DNA of 64,000 nt from Fuerstiella sp. GTDB taxonomy: Bacteria; Planctomycetota; Planctomycetia; Planctomycetales; Planctomycetaceae. Below the pieces are notes generated by a model. The model saw only the letters and a program-made list of their open reading frames with translations, did no database searches and was not told the origin of the DNA. Where the stretch lies: the NCBI GenBank assembly GCA_022447225.1, contig JAKVAZ010000019.1:1-64000 (forward strand). Reading direction: 5' to 3'. The translations under genes and the position numbers were made by a program. Positions 38,244 through 47,200 of the stretch are shown one piece after another (within the stretch, counting starts at the first letter, position 1; every line of letters begins with the position of its first letter).

Positions 38244-39053
38244 ATGTCCGACCCGCCGATTAAGATCGCTGTCAACGGAGCGGCCGGACGAATGGGCCGG
38301 CAGGTTACCTTGCTGACGCTGCAGGATGAACAGCTTGAGCTGGCAGCAGCACTCGAATTTGACAATCATCCGGACTTCGGCAGTGACGCCGGGACGGTCT
38401 GCGGTCATGGACCATGCGGTGTTTCGATTCAATCTGTGCTGGAACACCGCGTCGATGTTGTGATTGATTTTTCCACACCGGAAGGTGTGGAGTCGATCGT
38501 TGGTACGTGTGAGGATCGTCTGATTCCTCTGGTCCTTGCCACCACAGGTCTGTCGAAGAATCAACATTCGATTGTCGACACTGCTGCTCAGTCGATACCT
38601 GTCGTGTTAGCACCCAATATGAGTCTTGCAGTGAATCTGGTGATGAAACTGGTCGCAGATGCAGCGTCTGTACTGAGTCAAAACACTGCCGGCGTAGATG
38701 TTGAGATCATAGAACGACATCATCGATTTAAGGAGGATGCCCCCAGTGGAACTGCGCTTCACTTTGGAAACATCGTGGCTGAGAACATGGGGCAGACCCG
38801 GCACATACATGGTCGGGAAGGTCGGCCTGGTCTGCGTTCTCAGAACGAAATCGGATATCATGCCCTGAGAACCGGAGACAACGTTGGGGAACACACGATT
38901 GTATTCGGAATGATGGGAGAAACGATCGACCTGACCGTACGCGGCCATACGCGCGACAGCTACGCATACGGGGCATTGCAGGCTGCCAGGTTTCTCATCG
39001 GTAGAGGAGCAGGTATGTATTCCATGGCCGATGTCCTGGGTTTTGATGCATAA
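38244..39053 (+). CDS. dapB: 4-hydroxy-tetrahydrodipicolinate reductase
   Basis: 269 residues. NAD(P)H-dependent step of lysine and diaminopimelate synthesis, hence peptidoglycan. Nucleotide-binding [32 protein letters not shown], and the catalytic [18 protein letters not shown] with its His-His-x-Lys and Ser-Gly-Thr. Seventeen bases separate it from dtd, so the two are probably cotranscribed. Confidence 0.96.
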   Translation: MSDPPIKIAVNGAAGRMGRQVTLLTLQDEQLELAAALEFDNHPDFGSDAGTVCGHGPCGVSIQSVLEHRVDVVIDFSTPEGVESIVGTCEDRLIPLVLATTGLSKNQHSIVDTAAQSIPVVLAPNMSLAVNLVMKLVADAASVLSQNTAGVDVEIIERHHRFKEDAPSGTALHFGNIVAENMGQTRHIHGREGRPGLRSQNEIGYHALRTGDNVGEHTIVFGMMGETIDLTVRGHTRDSYAYGALQAARFLIGRGAGMYSMADVLGFDA

Positions 39054-39070
39054 ATGCGGATGTATTTGAA

Positions 39071-39520
39071 ATGCGTGCTGTAATTCAGCGGGTCTCCCAG
39101 GCCGTAGTGACTGTCGATGGTGACGTGATTGGACGGATTGGTACGGGGTTTGTTGTTTTACTGGGTGTGGCCACCGACGATACCCAGGAGGATGTGATCT
39201 GGCTGGCAGGTAAAGTCGGTGGTCTGCGTGTGTTCAAGGATGACGCCGCTCGAATGAACCTGACGCTGCAGGACGTCAATGGTGCTGTTTTGGTCGTTAG
39301 TCAGTTCACGTTGCTGGGCGATTGTCGAAAGGGGCGTCGCCCAGGATTCGTGAACGCAGCACCACCGGAAAAAGCAGCCAGCCTGTATCAGAGTTTTGTT
39401 GCCGAGCTGCGCGGACAGGGGCTGACGGTTGAAACCGGGCAGTTCCAGGCTCACATGGAAGTGAGTCTGTGTAATGACGGTCCGGTGACATTATTGCTCG
39501 ACAGTACCAGAACCTTCTGA
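39071..39520 (+). CDS. dtd: D-aminoacyl-tRNA deacylase
   Basis: 149 residues, complete. Hydrolyses D-amino acids (and glycine mis-attached to tRNA-Ala) from t[38 protein letters not shown] (the SQFTL active-site motif) and the cross-dimer Gly-cisPro region near NAAPPE are visible. Immediately downstream of dapB. Confidence 0.96.
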   Translation: MRAVIQRVSQAVVTVDGDVIGRIGTGFVVLLGVATDDTQEDVIWLAGKVGGLRVFKDDAARMNLTLQDVNGAVLVVSQFTLLGDCRKGRRPGFVNAAPPEKAASLYQSFVAELRGQGLTVETGQFQAHMEVSLCNDGPVTLLLDSTRTF

Positions 39521-39591
39521 GGTGACAGCCCCTGCCGACCGCGATGTCTGTCTGTGCGAACTGCTTCGAGGCCCCGGTCTAGGCCGGGCTG

Positions 39592-40881
39592 CTACTCATC
39601 GCTCTTTCCCAGGTGAAATAACTTGCGCAGAGCGTCCAGCATTCCGTGGGGGGGGCCTGATCTTGCTTCGTCCCGCAGAGTTTCCAGCGGTGGATGTAGC
39701 AGTTTATTGACGATGCGGTGCACTGTTTTGTCGATTGCTGCGCGATTCTCTTGGGAAAGATCAGGAAGCTTTCGATACAGAACATCGAGTTCTTCACCAC
39801 TGATCTGTTCCATGTTTGCGCGAAGACGCTGGATTACGGGGCCGGTGGCGCGGTGATAGACGTCATGCAGAAACCGGTCAGTCTGCTCTTCTATGATCTG
39901 CCGGGCCCGTTTTACTTCCGACCGTCGGGCCTGTCGATTGATTTCACAGGTGGTTTCAAGTGCATCGATATCGTACAGAAACACGTTGTCATCAATGAAC
40001 GCGACCTTCGGGTCGAAGTCCCTGGGGGCTCCGAGATCCAGAATCAGAACTGGGTGCCGATCTCCGCCCGCACGAATCGAGGCGAATCGGTCGCGATCAA
40101 CGATTGCGCTGGTGGAACCCGTCGTACTTACGATGAGGTCTGCCCGTGCCAGCCAGTCGTCTAGATTCTCAAGTGAGTCCGTACGAGCATTGAACTGCTG
40201 AGACAGAACATCAGCACGCTCAGCACTTCGGTTGACAATAACGAAATTACGGCCACCTCCGTCGTGAATGTATCTCAGCGTTTCTTCTGCCATTTGCCCG
40301 GCACCAATAACAACGATGAGTTTGTTGTCGAATCGGTCAAAGATCGAACGTGCAAATTCTTCGACTGCTACGCTGGCGATTGAGACACGCCCCTCAGAGA
40401 GCTTTGTATCCGTGCGTACACGGGAGGACACTTTCAATGCGTGCTGAAACAGATGATTCGTCAGCGGGCCGCATGAATTCTGTTCTGTTGCGATTCGGTA
40501 GGCCTCTTTGACCTGTGTGACGATCTGCGGTTCTCCCAGAACCATACTGTCAAGACTGCACACGACTTCAAAGAGATGAGAAACGGCATCGCGACCGTAG
40601 TGGAACAGAACGCTGTCGGTCAGACCGTCGGAGGGAATGTCATGAAATTCAGAAACGAATTCTGTGAGACGTTTCGGAAATAGTGAATGATCTGTATTAC
40701 CTTCCGCCGCATAGATTTCCACCCGGTTGCAGGTGGACAGTACGACCAGTTCAGAGTTGGGGTGTCGCTGATGCCAGTGCGCATAGGCTGCATTTAACTG
40801 GCCTTCGTTCGAAAACGCCAGCTTTTCACGGATGTCGAGACCCGCGTTGTGATGATTGCAGCTTAGAACAACGACATTCAT
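39592..40881 (-). CDS. hemA: Glutamyl-tRNA reductase
   Basis: 430 residues from ATG 40881. First committed step of C5 tetrapyrrole synthesis. LVVLSTCNRVEIYAAEG contains the catalytic cysteine; VLGEPQIVTQVKEAY follows; the NADPH domain has VVIGAGQMAEETLRY; the C-terminal dimerisation helix is complete. The start overlaps the last four bases of the ccsA-like gene (ATGA), which fixes it; the frame stays open to 41091 but without homology. Confidence 0.96.
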   Translation of the reverse strand: MNVVVLSCNHHNAGLDIREKLAFSNEGQLNAAYAHWHQRHPNSELVVLSTCNRVEIYAAEGNTDHSLFPKRLTEFVSEFHDIPSDGLTDSVLFHYGRDAVSHLFEVVCSLDSMVLGEPQIVTQVKEAYRIATEQNSCGPLTNHLFQHALKVSSRVRTDTKLSEGRVSIASVAVEEFARSIFDRFDNKLIVVIGAGQMAEETLRYIHDGGGRNFVIVNRSAERADVLSQQFNARTDSLENLDDWLARADLIVSTTGSTSAIVDRDRFASIRAGGDRHPVLILDLGAPRDFDPKVAFIDDNVFLYDIDALETTCEINRQARRSEVKRARQIIEEQTDRFLHDVYHRATGPVIQRLRANMEQISGEELDVLYRKLPDLSQENRAAIDKTVHRIVNKLLHPPLETLRDEARSGPPHGMLDALRKLFHLGKSDE

Positions 40882-41783
40882 TCGGAAGACAGTTTGGCTT
40901 GTTGCAGATCGCTGGTGAGGGGTGGTTCGGTCAGGCTGTCGCCGTTGTGAATACCACCAGTGACGAATGTGAGACCGAAGATTGTGACCAGCAGAAATGC
41001 GCCGGCCAGTAATGTTCTTCGAGCGACTGTTCGTCCCGTCTGAGCCTTTGTACGAACCAGCAGTGACAGGTTGTAAGTCATTGCAACCCACACCACGACT
41101 GTTGCCCAGACAATCGGGTCGTACCAGATGGTGCTGTTACCGTCCGATGTTGCATTGGTGAGAATAAATCCTGTTGACAGACCCGCAGTGAGGAACGGGA
41201 AGCAGGCCATGACAAGCCAGTAGTTGATTGCCGTCAGGCGTTCCAGATTTGGCAGTCTCAAACGACGTACCCAGGTGATTCGGCCATGCAGTTTGCGGTA
41301 CTGCAACAGATACATCAGAGCCGAACCGCTTGCACCGGCCACAAGGCTGATGCCGATTACCAGCGAGGCCGCATGCAGCATCGTCCACCAGCGACCGGCC
41401 CCGGATCGTTCAACATTCGCCGGTCCGGAATCGACACTGATTGCCAGTAGCACAAGGAGTACCACAACGGGTAAAAGAAAAATCCCCTGAGACGATCGGG
41501 TTTGAAAAGTGAGCAGCAACAGGAGTGTAACACCCAGCCACGCCAGAACGAGGAGCCAGTCGTGGCTGCTGCCGACCAGTGGTGGTAGACCGGAAGACCG
41601 AAATCTCGCGATCAGGTAAGCTGTGTGAGCGATCAGTCCGGCCAGTGCAGCTGCAAACACGACTGTTTGCAGCGTGCGCGTACGGCACCGTACAAACTGA
41701 GCCACTTCAGCAGTCAGCGCGACCAGATAACTGAGCAGGAAACACGTCAGGTTGACTCCAAGAAGAAAATCCATAGAAACCAT
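40878..41783 (-). CDS. Cytochrome c assembly protein, CcsA/HemX-like
   Basis: 301 residues with about eight membrane helices. CcsA/CcmC/HemX family: a His-containing helix WWTMLHAASLVIGI and the WYDPIVWATVVVWVAMTYN segment, a reduced version of the tryptophan-rich heme-binding loop. The gene overlaps hemA by four bases, the classical hemX-hemA pairing in which HemX regulates or supports glutamyl-tRNA reductase. Heme export for cytochrome c is the alternative role; no ccsB is adjacent. Confidence 0.82.
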   Translation of the reverse strand: MVSMDFLLGVNLTCFLLSYLVALTAEVAQFVRCRTRTLQTVVFAAALAGLIAHTAYLIARFRSSGLPPLVGSSHDWLLVLAWLGVTLLLLLTFQTRSSQGIFLLPVVVLLVLLAISVDSGPANVERSGAGRWWTMLHAASLVIGISLVAGASGSALMYLLQYRKLHGRITWVRRLRLPNLERLTAINYWLVMACFPFLTAGLSTGFILTNATSDGNSTIWYDPIVWATVVVWVAMTYNLSLLVRTKAQTGRTVARRTLLAGAFLLVTIFGLTFVTGGIHNGDSLTEPPLTSDLQQAKLSSE

Positions 41784-42159
41784 CGACTCAGGTTTATGAA
41801 ATGGACCAGCTCCATTTTAGAATCCGGTGGAGCAGGCAGGAAGCCGGCGTCGACTGCTGACACCAGATAACCATTATTCGCAGCAGACGGAATCGTTGCA
41901 ACCTGCATCATTCGTCCAGTGCAGACAAATCAACCGGTCGCACAGCAGCCGGGGACACTTACGGTCAGCACGCCTGTCCGTGTGGTCGAAGCCGTTAATC
42001 CGACAATCTTGCCGCCAACTGCCGGAGGATCTCAGGGCTTTCCTCTCAAACATCCGATATTTCAGTGCCGGCAGCAACAGCCACTTGAGACGATCGGGTT
42101 AGGGCCGTACAAAACCGGCTGCAAAGTGTTCGTCACTCGTTAGGAATGTGTGGTTACTC
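41784..42159. other. Divergent intergenic region, ccsA-like / dehydratase
   Basis: A 74-codon plus-strand frame from GTG 41919 to 42143 ends just before the dehydratase gene. Its product (Gln/Pro-rich start, no signal peptide) matches nothing I know, so I do not call it a gene. No promoter or repeat recognised. Confidence 0.3.
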
Positions 42160-43896
42160 ATGTTTTCAAAACCTCGTCGCCAGCCGGAACAACTCAGGAG
42201 TTTTCGTTTTTTTGGCCCGGACGATCTTCGCTCCTTTGGGCATCGATCGCGTCAAAAACAATCCGGGTATGCTACCGAAGAATTTGAAGGGAAGCCGGTC
42301 ATTGCGCTTCTGAATACCGGTAACGACCTGATCAGCTGTCATGCTCATTTTCGCCAGCGTGTAGACGACATCAAACGAGGTGTGTGGCAGGCGGGTGGAT
42401 TTCCCGTGGAAGTGCCGGTGATGGGGCTCTCGGAATCGTTCATGAAGCCCACGTCGATGTTTTATCGCAACCTGCTGGCAATGGAGGCCGAAGAAGTTCT
42501 GCGAGCTCACCCGATTGATGCCGCTGTACTCATGGGGGGATGTGACAAGACGATCCCGGCTTTGCTGCTGGGTGCACTGAGTGCAGACGTACCGAGCATT
42601 GTGATGCCAGGGGGACCGATGAGTCGGACACAATGGCGAGGAGAGTCTCTAGGCAGCGGCAGTGACGTCTGGAAGTACTGGGCTGAACGCGGCGCGGGAC
42701 GACTGTCCTGTGATGCGTGGTGTGAACTGGAAGACTACATTGCCCCGTCTGCCGGGCACTGTATGACAATGGGAACAGCGTCGACGATGACATCCATCGC
42801 TGAAGCGATGGGTATGTGTCTGCCGGGAGCCGCATCAATTCCGGCAACTCACGCATCACACTCGCGTATGGCGGCAATGACGGGACGTCAGGCGGTTGAG
42901 CTGGCATGGTATGACATACGTCCTCAGCAGTTGATGACGCAGGATGCATTTGACAACGCGATTGTAACACTGATGGCCATCGGAGGGTCTACAAATGCAA
43001 TTGTGCACCTGATGGCGCTGGCCGGACGTGCCGGAGTACAGCTCAAACTGGAACGGTTTGACGAATTGTCAAAAACAACCCCGGTCCTCGCGAATCTGCG
43101 TCCCGCCGGTGAATTTGTGATGGCGGATTTTTTCGATGCCGGAGGACTGCGTGGCCTCATGTCACGAATTTTGCACCTGTTGAATACAGATGCATCCACT
43201 GTAGCGGGGATCACTCTGGGTGAGTCGATGCGCGGTGCAGAAATTTACAATGATGATGTGATCCGCAAAGCAGATAATCCGGTCTGCACCGGCAGCAGTC
43301 TGGCTGTTTTGCGAGGGAACCTGTGTCCGGACGGTGCTATCATTAAACCGCCGGCTGCCGATCCCGAACTTTTGAACCATACCGGCCCGGCAGTTGTCTT
43401 TGCCGACTATGCGGACCTCAAGGCACGCATCGACGATCCTGCTCTGGAACTGACGGCTGATCACGTAATTGTTCTGCAGAACGCGGGGCCCGTGGGGGGA
43501 CCAGGGATACCGGAATGGGGGATGTTGCCGATCCCAAAAGCACTGTTGAAGCAGGGAGTTCGGGATATGGTGCGGATCAGTGATGCTCGAATGAGTGGAA
43601 CCAGTTATGGTACATGTGTTCTGCACGTGTCACCGGAATCGGCGGCAGGAGGTCCCCTGGCATTTGTGCGCGACGGAGACAAAATTACGCTTGATGTCGC
43701 CGGCAGACTGCTGGAGGTTGACATCGATGAAGAAGAATTCTCGCGCCGTCGCAGCGAATGGACTCAACCGCCGAAACGCTTTACACGAGGCTACGGGCAC
43801 CTGCTGGAAAATGAAATTACACAGGCGTGCGACGGTTGCGATTTCCGGTTCCTGCAGTCTGATGGTTCGCAGACTGCCGAGCCCGACATCTACTGA
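42160..43896 (+). CDS. IlvD/Edd-family dehydratase, sugar-acid type
   Basis: 578 residues from ATG 42160 (an in-frame GTG at 42148 is possible). Iron-sulfur dehydratase: FGPDDLRSFGHRSRQKQSGY, LLNTGNDLISCHAHFRQR, LMGGCDKTIPALLLGA, and GHCMTMGTASTM carry the cluster cysteines. The GHRSR opening and CHAHFRQRV are marks of the L-arabonate/D-xylonate branch rather than of branched-chain-amino-acid IlvD, so it probably dehydrates a sugar acid to a 2-keto-3-deoxy acid. A 19-base tandem duplication covers its stop codon. No aldolase or sugar dehydrogenase is adjacent. Confidence 0.85.
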   Translation: MFSKPRRQPEQLRSFRFFGPDDLRSFGHRSRQKQSGYATEEFEGKPVIALLNTGNDLISCHAHFRQRVDDIKRGVWQAGGFPVEVPVMGLSESFMKPTSMFYRNLLAMEAEEVLRAHPIDAAVLMGGCDKTIPALLLGALSADVPSIVMPGGPMSRTQWRGESLGSGSDVWKYWAERGAGRLSCDAWCELEDYIAPSAGHCMTMGTASTMTSIAEAMGMCLPGAASIPATHASHSRMAAMTGRQAVELAWYDIRPQQLMTQDAFDNAIVTLMAIGGSTNAIVHLMALAGRAGVQLKLERFDELSKTTPVLANLRPAGEFVMADFFDAGGLRGLMSRILHLLNTDASTVAGITLGESMRGAEIYNDDVIRKADNPVCTGSSLAVLRGNLCPDGAIIKPPAADPELLNHTGPAVVFADYADLKARIDDPALELTADHVIVLQNAGPVGGPGIPEWGMLPIPKALLKQGVRDMVRISDARMSGTSYGTCVLHVSPESAAGGPLAFVRDGDKITLDVAGRLLEVDIDEEEFSRRRSEWTQPPKRFTRGYGHLLENEITQACDGCDFRFLQSDGSQTAEPDIY

Positions 43897-43919
43897 TGAA
43901 CCCGACATCTGCTGATGAA
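43882..43919 (+). repeat. 19-base tandem duplication over the dehydratase stop codon
   Basis: CCCGACATCTACTGATGAA (43882-43900) is followed at once by CCCGACATCTGCTGATGAA (43901-43919), one mismatch. The TGA in the first copy is the dehydratase stop; the second copy lies in the gap before lpd. Looks like a recent replication slip. Confidence 0.85.
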
Positions 43920-43928
43920 ATTGTCCCG

Positions 43929-45350
43929 TCATTTACGGCGTGTGGGTTTGTATTGATGAGTCGGCTGGCCAATGACTCCTTCGGCGGCTTCCATGAGTGT
44001 TTCTGAAAGGGTGGGATGCGCATGGATCGATTCGGCGAGGTCGCGCGCGGTGGCGCCCATTTCCATCGCCAGTACAGCTTCGCCAATCATTTCGCCGGCT
44101 CCTGGTCCGACGATTCCAACCCCAAGAATACGTTGTTTTTTTGATTCCACAATGAGTTTTGTGAGGCCTTCGGTGCGGCCCAGACTGTGTGCACGGCCGG
44201 ACGCGGCCCAGGGAAATCGTGTGACGACAACGTCTGTGCCCTGCTGTTTGGCTTCGGCCTCCGTTATGCCGCACCATGCCAGTTCCGGATCGGTAAACAC
44301 GACTGCCGGTATCGCTACATTGTCGAATTCACCAGGCTCTTTCAGCAGTGTTTCCACGGCGACATGGCCTTCACGCGTTGCCTTGTGTGCGAGCATGGGC
44401 TCCCCGGCCACATCTCCGATCGCCAGCAATAGGGGATCCTTGGTTTGCTGCTGACGGTCCACCTTAATGAAGCCGTACTGATCCAGTTCCACATCTGTAT
44501 GTTCCAGGCCGATGCCCCGACTGTTCGGTCGGCGACCAACGGAAACGAGAACTCGATCGAACTTCTGCAGCGGTTCCACGCCATCACCCTGGAGCGCCGC
44601 CACGATGCCGTCGGCTTCGGCAGTCAGGCTTTCGACTTTGGTCTTCAGATGGATAGCTGAGAACTGCCGGCTGAGTTGCCTTTGCAGCGGCCGGACGAGA
44701 TCCCGGTCGGCTCCCGGCAGCAGACCGTCGGTCATTTCAACAACGACGACGTCACTTCCAAGTGCTGCGTAAACAGAACCCATTTCCAGTCCGATATATC
44801 CCCCGCCGATGACCAGCAGACGTTCGGGAACATCGCGTAATTCGAGTGCGCCTGTCGAATCCATCACACGACCGTCACCGATATCAAAGATGGGAGGCAT
44901 CGCCGGAACTGACCCCGTGGCGATAATTCCGTGATCAAATGTGACGGTTGACGATGTCCCGTTCGAATGAGCAAGAGACAGCGTGGAGGAATCGTCGAAG
45001 GTGCCGCGAGCCTTAATCAGTTCGACTCCCCTTGCCTGACACAGCTGTTCGATGCCGCCGGTCAGTGATCCGACCACATTTTCCTTGAATCCCCGTAATT
45101 TGTCGATGTCGATTTGTGGGGGGGCAAATGTAATGCCCCATTGGCTCGATTCGCGTGTTTCATTGATGAGTTTGGCGACGTGCAGCAGCGCTTTGGAAGG
45201 AATGCAGCCTCGGTTGAGACAAACGCCTCCCGGGGTGGTTCCTTCGTCGATGAGTGCGACCTTCAGGCCGTGATCGGCGGCAGCAAAGGCAGCCGGGTAT
45301 CCCCCCGGACCGCCACCGAGAACGACAAGCTGAATGTGATTGTGTGACAT
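43929..45350 (-). CDS. lpdA: Dihydrolipoyl dehydrogenase (PDH E3)
   Basis: 473 residues. Reoxidises lipoamide on E2. [20 protein letters not shown], redox [17 protein letters not shown]-binding [16 protein letters not shown], and the C-terminal [14 protein letters not shown] with the catalytic His. Third gene of aceE-aceF-lpd; a 155-base gap separates it from aceF, so it may also have its own promoter. Confidence 0.96.
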   Translation of the reverse strand: MSHNHIQLVVLGGGPGGYPAAFAAADHGLKVALIDEGTTPGGVCLNRGCIPSKALLHVAKLINETRESSQWGITFAPPQIDIDKLRGFKENVVGSLTGGIEQLCQARGVELIKARGTFDDSSTLSLAHSNGTSSTVTFDHGIIATGSVPAMPPIFDIGDGRVMDSTGALELRDVPERLLVIGGGYIGLEMGSVYAALGSDVVVVEMTDGLLPGADRDLVRPLQRQLSRQFSAIHLKTKVESLTAEADGIVAALQGDGVEPLQKFDRVLVSVGRRPNSRGIGLEHTDVELDQYGFIKVDRQQQTKDPLLLAIGDVAGEPMLAHKATREGHVAVETLLKEPGEFDNVAIPAVVFTDPELAWCGITEAEAKQQGTDVVVTRFPWAASGRAHSLGRTEGLTKLIVESKKQRILGVGIVGPGAGEMIGEAVLAMEMGATARDLAESIHAHPTLSETLMEAAEGVIGQPTHQYKPTRRK

Positions 45351-45505
45351 AATCCCCAGATTCCGACTTTGGATGAAATTCAGTGGCTTCGTTACAACAC
45401 GTCGACGCCGTTCGTGTTGACAGGTGTTTTCGGCATTCCCGGATCCCGCGGTCCGACGTTAAATGCCTCAGTCAAATCGTTATTGGCAGGCGGCTCACGT
45501 CGGTA

Positions 45506-47143
45506 TCAAAACAGTTCAAACAGATTTGTCAGACTGCCGGACAGCTTCACGATAAAACGTGCCGCATCAGCACCGTTGATCGCTCGATGATCATAAGACA
45601 TAGACAATGGAAGCATGACACGTTCCACAACTTTACCGTCTTCGAGCTTCAGTTGTTTTTGACTTCGGGACAGACCAAGGATAGCTACTTCAGGATGGTT
45701 TACGATGGGCGTAAAACATGTACCACCGATGCCTCCAAGATTTGTGATCGTGAACGAAGCGCCTCGCATCTCTGCTGATGTGAGTTTTCGCTCACGCGCA
45801 CGTTCTGCGAGGTCGGTTAATTCGGCGGCAACCTGAAGCACGTTCTTTTGATCACAGTTGCGAATAACCGGGACAACCAGCCCTTTGGGTGTGTCAACGG
45901 CAACACCGATATGGTAGTAGCGTTTCAGCACCCATTCTCCCGTTTCCATGTCCAGGCTGGAGTTGAAGTGCGGGAAGGCTCTCAGGGCTCCGACGACCGC
46001 TTTGATGACGATCGCTGTCATCGTGATTTTTGGTGACTGTGGATTGGACTGCACGTAGCGTTTGCGGGCAATTTCAAGCTCAGTGACGTCGGCCAGATCA
46101 TGCTGGGTTACGTGAGGGATTGTCAGCCAGGAGGCATGAAGATTACTGGCAGCGGAGCGATAGATTTTATTGAGCGGTTCGCGATCGACAGGGCCGAACT
46201 GGCTGAAGTCGGGTAATGCAGCTGCCTGAATCATGCCCGTATTCAGAGATGTGGTTCGGGAGGTCGGTTCCGTAATTTTGACCCGAACAAATGCTTCCAC
46301 ATCTTCGATTGTAATGCGGCCTCCCCGAGCCGTTCCGGTAACCTGTGCAAGATCAACTCCCAGTTTACGGGCGACTCGTCGTGTAGCGGGGCCTGCCGGA
46401 GGGGGTGGTTGTCCATCATTCAGCGGAACGGAAGATTTTGGTGATACTTCTGATGCCGGGGCTTCCGAAATATCCTTCGACGGCTGCGGCACTGCTGGTT
46501 CCTGTACCGCAGGCACGTTGCTGTCCGATGTGTCACCAGCGGTGGTTTCGATTGTAATGAGCCGCGCGCCGACTTCGAGTTTGTCACCACTTGCAACATG
46601 TACGGCAGTGATTGTCCCTGAATGAGGACATTCGATTTCTGCGACAGCCTTATCTGTTTCGACTTCGCAAATGATGGTGCCCGATTTGATGACGTCTCCC
46701 GACGACACCATGACTTCGGCGACATCAACCGCAGTGACTCCTTCGGAGACTTCCTGCAGAGAAAACTCAATTTCAGCAGGTTCTCCGCTTTCTGTATCCG
46801 GCGGAGCCTGCGGCGACGATTCCGTAGTGTGCTGCGCGGGCTCTGATACATCAGAGACAGCAGCAGGGGCGGAAGACGGAGTAGAAGTCGCCCCGTTTGA
46901 ACCTGCTGACTCTTCGATAACAAGCAGCGGAGCATCGATGGCGACAGAATCACCGGCAGAGATCAGGATTTCTTTCACCGTCCCGGCATAGGGGCACTCG
47001 ATGTCGGTCGCAGCTTTATCCGTTTCAACTTCGCAAATGATGGTTCCCGCATCAATAACGTCTCCTGGTGCTACAGTAATTTCTGCAATGTCGACGGATT
47101 CGACACCTTCTGAGACCTCGGGCAGTTTGAATACGATCGTCAT
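45506..47143 (-). CDS. aceF: PDH E2: dihydrolipoamide acetyltransferase
   Basis: 545 residues. Two lipoyl domains (about 1-78 and 126-200), each with a lipoylation lysine (ETDKAATDIECP and ETDKAVAEIECP), joined by Ala/Pro/Ser linkers. Peripheral-subunit-binding domain ATRRVARKLGVDLAQVTGTA, then the catalytic domain ending in SYDHRAINGADAARF, where His and Asn act as in Azotobacter E2. Spaced 57 bases after aceE. Together with the single-chain E1 this is the gammaproteobacterial-type complex architecture. Confidence 0.96.
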   Translation of the reverse strand: MTIVFKLPEVSEGVESVDIAEITVAPGDVIDAGTIICEVETDKAATDIECPYAGTVKEILISAGDSVAIDAPLLVIEESAGSNGATSTPSSAPAAVSDVSEPAQHTTESSPQAPPDTESGEPAEIEFSLQEVSEGVTAVDVAEVMVSSGDVIKSGTIICEVETDKAVAEIECPHSGTITAVHVASGDKLEVGARLITIETTAGDTSDSNVPAVQEPAVPQPSKDISEAPASEVSPKSSVPLNDGQPPPPAGPATRRVARKLGVDLAQVTGTARGGRITIEDVEAFVRVKITEPTSRTTSLNTGMIQAAALPDFSQFGPVDREPLNKIYRSAASNLHASWLTIPHVTQHDLADVTELEIARKRYVQSNPQSPKITMTAIVIKAVVGALRAFPHFNSSLDMETGEWVLKRYYHIGVAVDTPKGLVVPVIRNCDQKNVLQVAAELTDLAERARERKLTSAEMRGASFTITNLGGIGGTCFTPIVNHPEVAILGLSRSQKQLKLEDGKVVERVMLPLSMSYDHRAINGADAARFIVKLSGSLTNLFELF

Positions 47144-47200
47144 GATTTAACTCAGCGGGAAACTGGGATCTTTAATTTCATACATGGATGTCAAATCAGC

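Noticed and set aside
41919-42143. 74-codon plus-strand frame before the dehydratase gene
   Set aside because: GTG start without ribosome binding site, no homology; kept only as a remark in the intergenic entry.
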